Assembly (NCBI GenBank): GCA_002938115.1
Contig: PTKD01000099.1
Span: 1 to 7,277, forward strand
Reading direction: 5' to 3'
Length of the DNA stretch: 7,277 nt
Source: Alphaproteobacteria bacterium MarineAlpha9_Bin7
GTDB taxonomy: Bacteria; Pseudomonadota; Alphaproteobacteria; UBA7887
The translations under genes were made by a program, and so were the position numbers. Below, piece by piece: positions 1 through 5,471 of this stretch. Position 1 is the first letter of the stretch. Every line of letters starts with the position of its first letter. The notes beneath the pieces are model-generated. The model had not been told where the DNA came from, ran no database searches, and worked only from the letters and a program-made list of their open reading frames with translations.

Positions 1-6
1 ATACCC

Positions 7-687
7 ATGCTGTTTACATTACGTATCGCTATCTTCACTGTTTCCTGGATGTCTATGTCCTGGATGTTCACGCTAAGTGGTATCGCGGCTTATGCTGCAG
101 ATGACGCCCTTGTGGCCACCCTTTTGTCGGAAAAACGTTGCGCAGGCTGTGAACTAAGCGGGATCGATCTTACGGGCGCCAACCTGATTGGAGCCGATCT
201 CTCAGGCGCCAATCTTGAGGAAACAAATTTTACCAATGCAAACCTCTGGCGCGCCAGGCTTGCCGGTGCAAATTTGAGGAGAGCGGTTTTTGTAGGAGCA
301 AATCTACGGGATGCAGATCTTTCTGGCGCAAATCTGCTCGAAGCTAATCTTGCAGGAGCTAACCTAAAGTTCATTGTCGCGAGAAAAGCTCTGTTTCAAA
401 GGGCTAAAATCGGTCGGGCCAATCTCCTCCGCGCCGACCTTCGCGAGGCAAATTTGGCTGAGGCTGATTTAACCGGGGCATACCTCGGACACGCGAACCT
501 CCAGCACTCTATTGTCGCCGGCGCAATCTTTCAAAATACGGTCCTTCACGATGCAAATCTCCGGTACCTTGACCTTACCGACCTTGACCTCGTATCCACG
601 AATTTACGTAATGCTGCTCTTGAAGGGGCGCTATTCTGCCGTACCAACACTGCCTGGGGAGAAGAAAATGGTGACTGCCAGGATTAG
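7..687 (+). CDS. Secreted pentapeptide-repeat protein with cysteine caps (PRP1)
   Basis: Exported right-handed quadrilateral beta-helix protein of unknown function. Residues 1-30 form a signal peptide with a hydrophobic core and a likely cleavage after AAYA. A CxxC pair (Cys45, Cys48) follows. From Leu50 to Phe210 a Leu, Phe, Ile or Val sits at every fifth position in the A(D/N)Lxx pattern without a register break; Ala125 is the one weak centre. That is about 32 pentapeptides, or roughly eight helical coils. The C-terminal cap has Cys211 directly after the last Phe and Cys224 thirteen residues later. It is a paralogue of the protein at 3761-4429, with the same caps. Known families of this fold include DNA mimics such as MfpA/Qnr, but those are cytoplasmic, so that role does not suit an exported protein. 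Only 6 nt precede the ATG and the frame is open to the window edge, so the start is unproven, although the signal peptide fits it well. Confidence 0.9.
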   Translation: MLFTLRIAIFTVSWMSMSWMFTLSGIAAYAADDALVATLLSEKRCAGCELSGIDLTGANLIGADLSGANLEETNFTNANLWRARLAGANLRRAVFVGANLRDADLSGANLLEANLAGANLKFIVARKALFQRAKIGRANLLRADLREANLAEADLTGAYLGHANLQHSIVAGAIFQNTVLHDANLRYLDLTDLDLVSTNLRNAALEGALFCRTNTAWGEENGDCQD

Positions 688-749
688 TGGAAATTGCCAA
701 TTCCATACCCTAACCTGTTAACATTGAGTGGTACGGTATTTACGGACGA

Positions 750-763
750 TTGATACCAATCAA
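750..763. promoter_or_regulatory. Perfect FNR/CRP-family operator (TTGAT-N4-ATCAA)
   Basis: The sequence TTGATACCAATCAA matches the FNR/Anr-type consensus at all ten defined positions. The dyad extends to 7 bp per arm, with GATTGAT at 748-754 and ATCAATC at 759-765. FNR-family regulators act on genes for low-oxygen respiration, which would suit a sulfide-oxidation locus. The site sits between two converging gene ends rather than upstream of a visible gene. If it activates a class II promoter centred at -41.5, the plus-strand transcript would begin near 798, with a weak -10 (TTTAAC, 786-791), and would run antisense to the flavoprotein gene. The motif match is direct observation; the regulatory role is inference. 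Confidence 0.45.
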
Positions 764-768
764 TCAGT

Positions 769-790
769 TTAAATCTCGAGAGAGATTTAA
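769..790. repeat. Perfect 9-bp inverted repeat with GAGA loop
   Basis: TTAAATCTC at 769-777 and its exact reverse complement GAGATTTAA at 782-790 flank a four-base GAGA loop, which is of the GNRA class in RNA. The hairpin lies 3 nt after the FNR-like dyad, in the gap where two genes converge. It could stabilise or end either transcript. The stem is AT-rich and no T-run follows on either strand, so terminator function is only a possibility. Confidence 0.5.
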
Positions 791-925
791 CACCAGACAA
801 ACATGACATCTGACTACGCGTCAGGGCTCAAAACTTAAGCCGACCCACGTCCCGTTGGCTCGCTTCCAAACCCCTAGAAGGGATGCAATGCTCAGGTGCG
901 TAGGTCGGGAAAGTTACACCAAATA

Positions 926-2218
926 TTAGCCCAACATATCACTCCATATCGCTCTCGCCCAATCATCAGCATTTGCAGCGACAATTTCAAACCTGCCCGG
1001 AGATAACCCCTTAGCACCCTTGATGGCTGCCATTTTACCCGACGCGTCATCCCAGTCATATACGGCGGTGACCGAAATACCTTCGGTCCCACTAACTAAA
1101 CTGTAGCAGGTGTTTGCCATACTTGGTCTGGCGGGTTCTTCCCCATTTATCAATGCTACTGTTGCAGCCGCACAAACCTTCGCCATAGAATTTGCGATGA
1201 AACCCGATTTCGGAACCTTACCCACAGTAGTGGCATCGGTTGCATCACCTACTACATGGATCTCAGGATGGATCGTGGACTGATAGGTCCAAGGATTCAC
1301 TGGACACCAGCGTCTCCCGTCGGGCCGGAGGCCCGCCAAGTCGACAGTATCACTTGCCCGTTGGTTGGGGATAATGTTTCCCACGTCAGCCCGGATATCA
1401 TCAAAATCAGTTGAAATTGTACGAGTTGAAGCGTCTACCTTAATTACCGCGTTATTGGTTCGGTAGTCGATAATACCCTCATAGTAAGCATCCCATGCAG
1501 CCTTAAATAACTTGCCTTTGGAGATAATCTTCTCATTCGAATCAAGCACGATCAATTTAGAGCCCGGCTTGTTCTTTTTAAGATAATCTGCGATCAGGGA
1601 TGCTCGTTCGTAGGGACCCGGCGGGCAACGATACGGCCCAAAGGGAACAGATAGGACCACCGTTCCTCCCGCTGGCATCGCGGCCAATTCCTCTCGAAGT
1701 TGCTGCGTTTCCGCTCCAGCCGACCAGGCAGCAGGGAAAACTGCGCGCCCTACTGCGTCAAGGCCATCGATTTCGTCGTTAAGCAATGTAATTCCAGGCG
1801 ATACAATTAAGCGATCGTAACTAATCATTCCGTCCGAAATTCGAACCATCTGTCGGCCGGGATCAATCTCAGTAACAGTATCGTGAACCACCTTAATCCC
1901 ATGGTTTGTCTTGAGCGCATTGTAACTGACCGTAATGTCACCCATCTCCTTGAGGCCACCGATCACCCAATTGCTTATGGGGCAAGATCTAAATACGGAC
2001 TCGCGTTCGATCATTACCACTTCGATCGATCGATCTTGGAGGCGGATGTATTTTGCCGCCGTAGCTCCACCCCAACCTCCACCGATCACCACCACGCGTG
2101 GGCCTGATTTGGGCATGATCTCGCCCTGGGCAAAAGCCGGTAAAGACCAACTTGCTAGCCCAACAGTACCAACGCCCGCCATGCCATTAGTAAGGAACTT
2201 CCTTCGAGTTATAGTCAT
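926..2218 (-). CDS. fccB: Flavocytochrome c sulfide dehydrogenase, flavoprotein subunit
   Basis: Periplasmic FAD subunit that oxidises sulfide and hands electrons to a partner cytochrome c. The ATG at 2218 is chosen because GGAGGGG lies just upstream and it begins a Tat signal (TRRKFL at residues 5-10, cleavage after AFA30). The FAD-binding Rossmann motif GGGWGGATAAKY is at 47-58. Cys79 (SCPISNWVIGG) aligns with Cys42 of the Allochromatium vinosum enzyme, which binds FAD covalently. Cys198 (PYRCPPGPYERA) and Cys371 (NTCYSLV) match its redox disulfide Cys161-Cys337. The 79-to-198 spacing of 119 residues equals the A. vinosum spacing as I recall it. VVGDA at 322-326 is the second FAD contact, and the C-terminus matches the FCSD flavin-binding domain. 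At 430 residues the length is normal. The cytochrome gene ends 16 nt upstream. Alternative: the soxF-type homologue of the same family; no other sox genes are visible. Confidence 0.93.
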   Translation of the reverse strand: MTITRRKFLTNGMAGVGTVGLASWSLPAFAQGEIMPKSGPRVVVIGGGWGGATAAKYIRLQDRSIEVVMIERESVFRSCPISNWVIGGLKEMGDITVSYNALKTNHGIKVVHDTVTEIDPGRQMVRISDGMISYDRLIVSPGITLLNDEIDGLDAVGRAVFPAAWSAGAETQQLREELAAMPAGGTVVLSVPFGPYRCPPGPYERASLIADYLKKNKPGSKLIVLDSNEKIISKGKLFKAAWDAYYEGIIDYRTNNAVIKVDASTRTISTDFDDIRADVGNIIPNQRASDTVDLAGLRPDGRRWCPVNPWTYQSTIHPEIHVVGDATDATTVGKVPKSGFIANSMAKVCAAATVALINGEEPARPSMANTCYSLVSGTEGISVTAVYDWDDASGKMAAIKGAKGLSPGRFEIVAANADDWARAIWSDMLG

Positions 2219-2233
2219 TTTCGTCCCCTCCCC
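2219..2233 (-). promoter_or_regulatory. Ribosome binding site deciding the fccB start
   Basis: Read on the minus strand, this 15-nt stretch is purine-rich and contains GGAGGGG a few bases before the ATG at 2218. It lies between the cytochrome stop codon (2237-2235) and the flavoprotein start. It supports the Tat-signal methionine over a methionine 22 codons upstream, which would overlap the cytochrome gene. Confidence 0.7.
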
Positions 2234-2234
2234 C

Positions 2235-2816
2235 TTATCGTAGTCTCGCGTAGTAGTGCGCCAGCGCCTCAATGTCATCATCACTAAGATCCCGAGTGAT
2301 TATCATTTGCAAAGCATTCGAATTGGTTCGGGAGCCAGCCTTGTACTCCGCCATAACCTTGGCTAAATATGTGACTGGCTGACCAGAGATTCGGGGACCT
2401 AAATCACCACCCTTACCGTTCGGTCCGTGGCACTCCACACACTTCGCGGCAGCAATGGGGGCGCCAATAGCTGCCTTGCTTGCTTTGTTAGGGGTAGGTG
2501 TGTCAATCCAAGAATGTGAAGAAAACCAATCCGCAATCGCCCCAATTTGCGCGTCGTTAAACGCCTGCGCAATTATGTTCATCACATAAAATTCACGCTC
2601 ACCCTTTTGGTATGCACGCATTGTATCAGCCAAGTATTTTGCATTTTGCCCACCAAGAATCGGGATAGTATTACCAGGAGATGCCCCTGCTGTTCCGTGG
2701 CAACCCGCACATGTTTGTGATAGCCGAAAACCTTCGGATGTATCGGCGTAAGCCGTCCCTGACACGAATACAACAATCAGACCTACTAACCAGCCACGCA
2801 TAAATCTTAATTCCAT
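2235..2816 (-). CDS. fccA: Diheme cytochrome c, FCSD cytochrome subunit-like
   Basis: Periplasmic diheme class I (c4-like) cytochrome, the likely electron acceptor of the adjacent flavoprotein. Residues 1-24 are a Sec signal peptide with cleavage after AYA. Two heme motifs are visible, CAGCH at 36-40 and CVECH at 126-130, one per domain. Candidate axial methionines are Met79 (YVMN) and Met171 (NALQM), the latter before the DLSDDDIEALAHYYA helix typical of c4 domains. The mature protein of about 169 residues suits an FccA-type subunit. The ATG at 2816 is preceded by AAGGGGAC at about 8 nt; a longer frame beginning at 2870 would place 18 extra residues before the signal peptide. It is the first gene of a two-gene operon with fccB, spaced 16 nt. 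The FccA assignment rests on the diheme layout plus context; a free c4-type cytochrome is the alternative. Confidence 0.88.
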   Translation of the reverse strand: MELRFMRGWLVGLIVVFVSGTAYADTSEGFRLSQTCAGCHGTAGASPGNTIPILGGQNAKYLADTMRAYQKGEREFYVMNIIAQAFNDAQIGAIADWFSSHSWIDTPTPNKASKAAIGAPIAAAKCVECHGPNGKGGDLGPRISGQPVTYLAKVMAEYKAGSRTNSNALQMIITRDLSDDDIEALAHYYARLR

Positions 2817-3138
2817 GCCTGTCCCCTTTATTACTCTCACTCTGTGTCCCTGAGGCACGGAGCACCTCATACAACTTAGACGTTAGTATATCAGAATTTT
2901 CCGCCGTGATGCCCTCACGAAAATTGATGGTTTGATATGTCGTTTGGGCCTGTCTCAATAACCAAGTCTTTCGCCGACACCTAAACAGCAACACCGGCTC
3001 AATTCGGAAGAATCAACCAGAGCAAACTTCTCCCTATTCATAGTTCCTTGGATATAAATACACCAGTAGCCCGGTGAATTACACAAGATCTTATACCTAG
3101 CCAGAACGACCAGTCTGCAGATCGACAGCACGATTCTG
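2817..3138 (-). other. Intergenic region upstream of fccAB
   Basis: This 322-nt stretch separates the end of the Sel1-type gene from the fccA start. Toward fccA it holds an extended -10 candidate (2885-2893), a small leader hairpin TGAGG/CCTCA (2851-2869) and two TTGAT half-sites in tandem (2924-2928 and 2932-2936). Toward the Sel1 gene it holds one arm of an 11-bp inverted repeat (3060-3070). No convincing protein-coding or tRNA gene is visible; the open frame at 2671-2994 is out of frame with, and overlaps, fccA. Confidence 0.55.
2885..2893 (-). promoter_or_regulatory. Extended -10 promoter candidate for fccAB
   Basis: On the minus strand this reads TGATATACT: a TATACT -10 hexamer (5 of 6 to consensus) with the TGn extension. 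No good -35 is found at 16-18 nt, which is tolerated by extended -10 promoters. Transcription would begin near 2878 and give a leader of about 62 nt containing the TGAGG/CCTCA hairpin and the AAGGGGAC ribosome binding site. Confidence 0.4.
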
Positions 3139-3148
3139 CTACTGGTGT
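3060..3148. repeat. 11-bp inverted repeat spanning the end of the Sel1-type gene
   Basis: ACACCAGTAGC at 3060-3070 is the exact reverse complement of GCTACTGGTGT at 3138-3148. The right arm contains the last two codons and the TAG stop of the Sel1-type gene. The arms are 67 nt apart. In the mRNA of that gene the arms could pair into a long hairpin at the 3' end, but no T-run clearly follows, so a terminator role is uncertain. Confidence 0.45.
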
Positions 3149-3714
3149 GTCATCCACCACTCCGTAGCTAGGCGCTGGGATTCGGTTACTTGTCCTGAAG
3201 TCATGCCCTTAACAAGTCTTTCCTCTCTCTTCCTGCCGAGGTCCTGACCTAGCACTTTGGCAATCTTAAACCACATGTATGCCTTAACCTGATCCTCCGG
3301 CATTACCGCGTTATGTAGATACCAGGAATAAAGTCGTGTAGCTGCTACTGCATTTTTTTGATGTACAGATTTAAGGTACCAATCTAAGGCCTTGTCCTTT
3401 CGAACCACCGTCCCATGGCCATACCGATATATATCACCCAGGTACAACTGACACTTATCATGACCCCGTTCTGCGCACCTGAGAAATTCTCTTACCGCAA
3501 TATTGTATTTTCCTTTTTCATAAGCAGCCCAAGCCCCCTCAAAGTCAGCCTTTACCGATATATTGGTGAAAAGCAACGTGGTCATGAATAGAGAGAACGA
3601 CAGCACTAGAACTTCGCCCACATTTTTGTGAAAAGCGGACAAGTTGGGGCGTGTCGTTCCAAAGGCAAGGAACAACTCGCCGACAACTCGGGGCAACAGC
3701 CCGAGCTTTAACAA
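3139..3714 (-). CDS. Secreted Sel1-like repeat protein
   Basis: Exported alpha-solenoid protein, probably a protein-protein interaction scaffold; no enzymatic motif is seen. Numbering runs from a TTG at 3714. Residues 35-56 are a hydrophobic stretch ending SVKA, a plausible signal peptide. Sel1/TPR-like helices follow from 57 to about 157, including AVREFLRCAERGHDKCQLYL and YRYGHGTVVRKDKALDWYLK. A conserved-looking tail (MTSGQVTESQRLATEW, 171-186) matches many secreted Sel1 proteins. The start is unresolved: no ATG precedes the hydrophobic stretch, the first in-frame ATG (3585, residue 44) cuts the signal to 13 residues, and a GTG at 3621 gives a better-sized leader without a clear ribosome binding site. 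The pentapeptide gene ends 46 nt before 3714, so it is probably the last gene of that operon. Confidence 0.78.
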   Translation of the reverse strand: MLKLGLLPRVVGELFLAFGTTRPNLSAFHKNVGEVLVLSFSLFMTTLLFTNISVKADFEGAWAAYEKGKYNIAVREFLRCAERGHDKCQLYLGDIYRYGHGTVVRKDKALDWYLKSVHQKNAVAATRLYSWYLHNAVMPEDQVKAYMWFKIAKVLGQDLGRKREERLVKGMTSGQVTESQRLATEWWMTHQ

Positions 3715-3760
3715 ATTCCGTCTGCCAAAGCTGAAATCGGAATCACGAATTTCTTATCCC

Positions 3761-4429
3761 TTATTTTGGACAACTTGAATCATCTACCCCCCACGGCATC
3801 ATGGTTCCACAGAATATCGCTCCTTCAAAATCAGAATTCCCCAACAGCGCATCCGATAGGTTGGCGCCTGTCAAATCAGCCTGGAAAAAATATGCGCCGG
3901 TCAAATTGGCCTCGCCAAACTGCGCGCGTGTCAAATTCGCCGAGTAAAAATGTGCATTGGTCAATATAGCATCGGTCAAATTGGCCTCTGTCAAATTAGC
4001 CTTGCTAAAATCAACATCGTGCAAATTCGCTGACTCCAAATTAGTGCTGGTTAAATTAGCCATAAAAAAGTCTGCACTAATTAAGTTGGCCTCTGCCAAA
4101 TCCGACTCCATTAAAAATGCGCCCCGTAAATCTATGCCCTTTAAATTTGCCTGGCGGAAGTCGGCATTGACCAAGTCAGCTCCCCTTAAATCAACCCCGC
4201 TCAAGTCGGTATTAGAAAAATTGGCCCCAGTAAGATCACATTCCACACAATGATTTACTAATTTTAATTTTTGAAGATCTGTTTCATCAAAAGCCCAGCA
4301 TGGAGTCACACACAAAATTACGAAAACAACCCAAGCAACATGTCCTCTTCTGTATGAGCATGGTCCGGAACCAAATTCCCTAGCACCTGCTAGGCCAAAA
4401 CAGTTATTTATTCGCATGCAAAGATTCAT
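3761..4429 (-). CDS. Secreted pentapeptide-repeat protein with cysteine caps (PRP2)
   Basis: Paralogue of the protein at 7-687 with the same design; function unknown. Numbering is from the ATG at 4429. A basic segment (YRRGH) precedes a hydrophobic core ending CWA at about residue 46, a likely signal peptide with a long n-region. Cys61 and Cys64 form a CxxC just before the helix. From Leu66 to Phe206 every fifth residue is Leu or Phe without a break: 29 pentapeptides, about seven coils. Cys207 follows the last Phe and Cys220 lies thirteen residues later, around a Trp-Gly. The start at 4429 has AGGGAG at 7 nt. An upstream ATG at 4459 (weaker AAGGTG) and a GTG at 4468 are alternatives; 4459 would leave only 16 nt after the cupredoxin-cytochrome gene, so the two are probably cotranscribed. 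Confidence 0.88.
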   Translation of the reverse strand: MNLCMRINNCFGLAGAREFGSGPCSYRRGHVAWVVFVILCVTPCWAFDETDLQKLKLVNHCVECDLTGANFSNTDLSGVDLRGADLVNADFRQANLKGIDLRGAFLMESDLAEANLISADFFMANLTSTNLESANLHDVDFSKANLTEANLTDAILTNAHFYSANLTRAQFGEANLTGAYFFQADLTGANLSDALLGNSDFEGAIFCGTMMPWGVDDSSCPK

Positions 4430-4475
4430 TCCACAGCTCCCTAAACTCACACCAACCATGGAAGGCACCTTTTTA

Positions 4476-5204
4476 TTATTTTGTTTGCTCAGTTATATAA
4501 GCAACAACGTTATTTATTTCTTCTGTAGTATCCAAACCCCGGAATGCCATTTTAGTTCCTGGAACAAAGGATTGGGGTTTAATAAGGTACCGGGACAGAC
4601 TTTTTTGATCCCATACGATACCGGCGTTTCTCATTGCCCTCGAATACTTAAAGTTCTGCAGCGTACCCGATGTTCGCCCAATGATCCCAAATAAATTAGG
4701 ACCAATCCTATTTATTCCGTCTTCCTCAAGAAGGTGGCAAACTTTACATTTGTTGAATACTTTTTTACCCGCAATTGGATCCCCTTCAATGCTTGTATCA
4801 CTTACTTTTTCACCTACCACTACCGTTGGGGCGAGCCCGGCAGCTCCAGGAGCCTCAACAACAATGACACCGACCATCGGTGGGTGCACCCCGCAAGTGA
4901 ACGGGATAATAATTGGTTCATCGAAGCGGAGGGTTGCCGTACTGCCCGGCATCAAAATTCCAGAATTGAATTCCCGCTCTAAACCAACCGCGCTATGCTC
5001 TATTGTGTGCACATTGATGAAACGCACGCACTCACCAGGTTTTAGATACACATCTCCAGGCCCAAATACATGAGTTATCTCAACATTGTGGGTTGCACTA
5101 CACTCTTGAGCACGCGCGACGAACGGCAAGAGCATTACGAGCGCAAAAGCCGTCAGCCCTGTGAGTAACGGTCTAAAACCAAAAATTCGCTGATCAGAAA
5201 ACAT
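4476..5204 (-). CDS. Cupredoxin-cytochrome c fusion protein
   Basis: Periplasmic electron carrier with two redox domains in one chain. Residues 1-32 are a Sec signal peptide (cleavage after ARA). Residues 33-117 are a plastocyanin/amicyanin-like cupredoxin with a complete type 1 copper ligand set: His70 (EHSAVG) and the C-x2-H-x2-M loop Cys104, His107, Met110 (TCGVHPPM), spaced as in amicyanin. Cys35 and Cys59 could form a disulfide. A linker at about 118-141 (AAGLAPTVVV) leads to a class I cytochrome c (about 142-242) of the c2/c550 type, with CKVCH at 153-157 and a methionine ligand Met219 (GTKMAF). It heads a probable operon with PRP2 and the Sel1 protein and is divergent from a SCO copper chaperone. 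A likely role is shuttling electrons from FccAB or another dehydrogenase to an oxidase; the partner is inferred. Only a weak ribosome binding site (GGGTAA) is seen, but the signal peptide supports the start. Confidence 0.9.
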   Translation of the reverse strand: MFSDQRIFGFRPLLTGLTAFALVMLLPFVARAQECSATHNVEITHVFGPGDVYLKPGECVRFINVHTIEHSAVGLEREFNSGILMPGSTATLRFDEPIIIPFTCGVHPPMVGVIVVEAPGAAGLAPTVVVGEKVSDTSIEGDPIAGKKVFNKCKVCHLLEEDGINRIGPNLFGIIGRTSGTLQNFKYSRAMRNAGIVWDQKSLSRYLIKPQSFVPGTKMAFRGLDTTEEINNVVAYITEQTK

Positions 5205-5471
5205 TTACCCAGATCTATCACACAATTAATATTGCGAGCCAATTTTTTCTGTAGCATATACACACGGAATAAACATGGCATAGGATTCGAAACTCACTCA
5301 AACAGGACAATTTTAGCACAAGATAACAAAAATTACCGCAGCCAGCAGAGCCTTTGCACTCCGGCACAATTTATTTCTCGCCACCGACAAAATTGAATAT
5401 CCTTAAATGAGGCCTAACATTTTTCGAAATTTTCTTAGAAATTTCCGGCCAAAAGTATCTATAATTCACAA
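5205..5471. promoter_or_regulatory. Divergent promoter region between fusion gene and SCO gene
   Basis: This 267-nt AT-rich region must carry the promoters for two divergent genes. Toward the SCO gene there is a perfect TATAAT at 5460-5465 and, upstream, two nearly identical small palindromes, GAAATTTTC (5426-5434) and GAAATTTC (5438-5445), 12 nt apart start to start. Toward the cupredoxin-cytochrome gene a weak candidate is TTGGCT (5242-5237) with a 17-nt spacer to GATAGA (5219-5214). No gene is seen within it. Confidence 0.5.
5460..5465 (+). promoter_or_regulatory. TATAAT -10 element at leaderless spacing to the SCO start
   Basis: A consensus TATAAT ends 6 nt before the ATG at 5472. Transcription normally begins about 7 nt after the -10, which would place +1 at or next to the A of the start codon. 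No Shine-Dalgarno sequence precedes the ATG, so the mRNA may be leaderless. No clear TTGACA-like -35 is seen at 16-18 nt; the small palindromes at 5426-5445 occupy that region and could bind an activator. Confidence 0.4.

Larger units (their letters stand above)
688..925. other. Convergent intergenic region rich in inverted repeats
   Basis: This gap lies between the ends of PRP1 and the FCSD flavoprotein gene, which converge on it. It holds at least four short inverted repeats: TGGAA/TTCCA at 688-705 directly after the PRP1 stop, a 7-bp repeat at 748-765, a 9-bp repeat at 769-790 and CTGAC/GTCAG at 810-824. A longer-range CCGACC/GGTCGG pair lies at 840-845 and 903-908. None is followed by a clear run of T on either strand, so a standard intrinsic terminator cannot be assigned. 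No convincing protein gene is visible; an 11-codon frame at 803-838 lacks a ribosome binding site. Confidence 0.6.

Noticed and set aside
90..374. Minus-strand open frame opposite PRP1 encoding a repetitive, Ala/Arg-rich peptide
   Set aside because: It is the antisense shadow of the 15-nt pentapeptide periodicity; it has no signal peptide, family match or ribosome binding site.
803..838. 11-codon frame downstream of the FNR-like box
   Set aside because: It has no ribosome binding site and is too short to support as a gene without expression data.
926..2218. Sulfide:quinone reductase as an alternative identity
   Set aside because: The Tat signal, the CPPGPYERA and NTCYS motifs, the flavin-linking Cys and the adjacent diheme cytochrome all point to FCSD.
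2219..2284. Upstream 22-residue extension of the FCSD flavoprotein (start at 2284)
   Set aside because: It overlaps the cytochrome gene and precedes the Tat signal; GGAGGGG sits directly before the ATG at 2218.
2671..2994. 107-codon minus-strand frame overlapping fccA
   Set aside because: It is in another frame of the cytochrome gene, has no recognisable domain, and lies over the promoter and leader.
3051..3086. AT-rich GATATAAATA as a minus-strand promoter with TTGTGT
   Set aside because: The spacer to any -10-like hexamer is 20-22 nt, too long, and a better extended -10 lies closer to fccA.
3830..4250. Regular short DNA repeats that could suggest a CRISPR or tandem-repeat array
   Set aside because: The 15-nt period is degenerate and in frame with A(D/N)Lxx coding; there are no conserved repeats with unique spacers.
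3957..4253. Plus-strand open frame opposite PRP2 with LAxxK(S/L)-type repeats
   Set aside because: The repeat is the reverse reading of the pentapeptide codons, and the PRP2 frame is clearly the real one.
4734..5073. Plus-strand open frames opposite the cupredoxin-cytochrome gene
   Set aside because: They are antisense to a gene with complete copper and heme motifs and have no recognisable domain.
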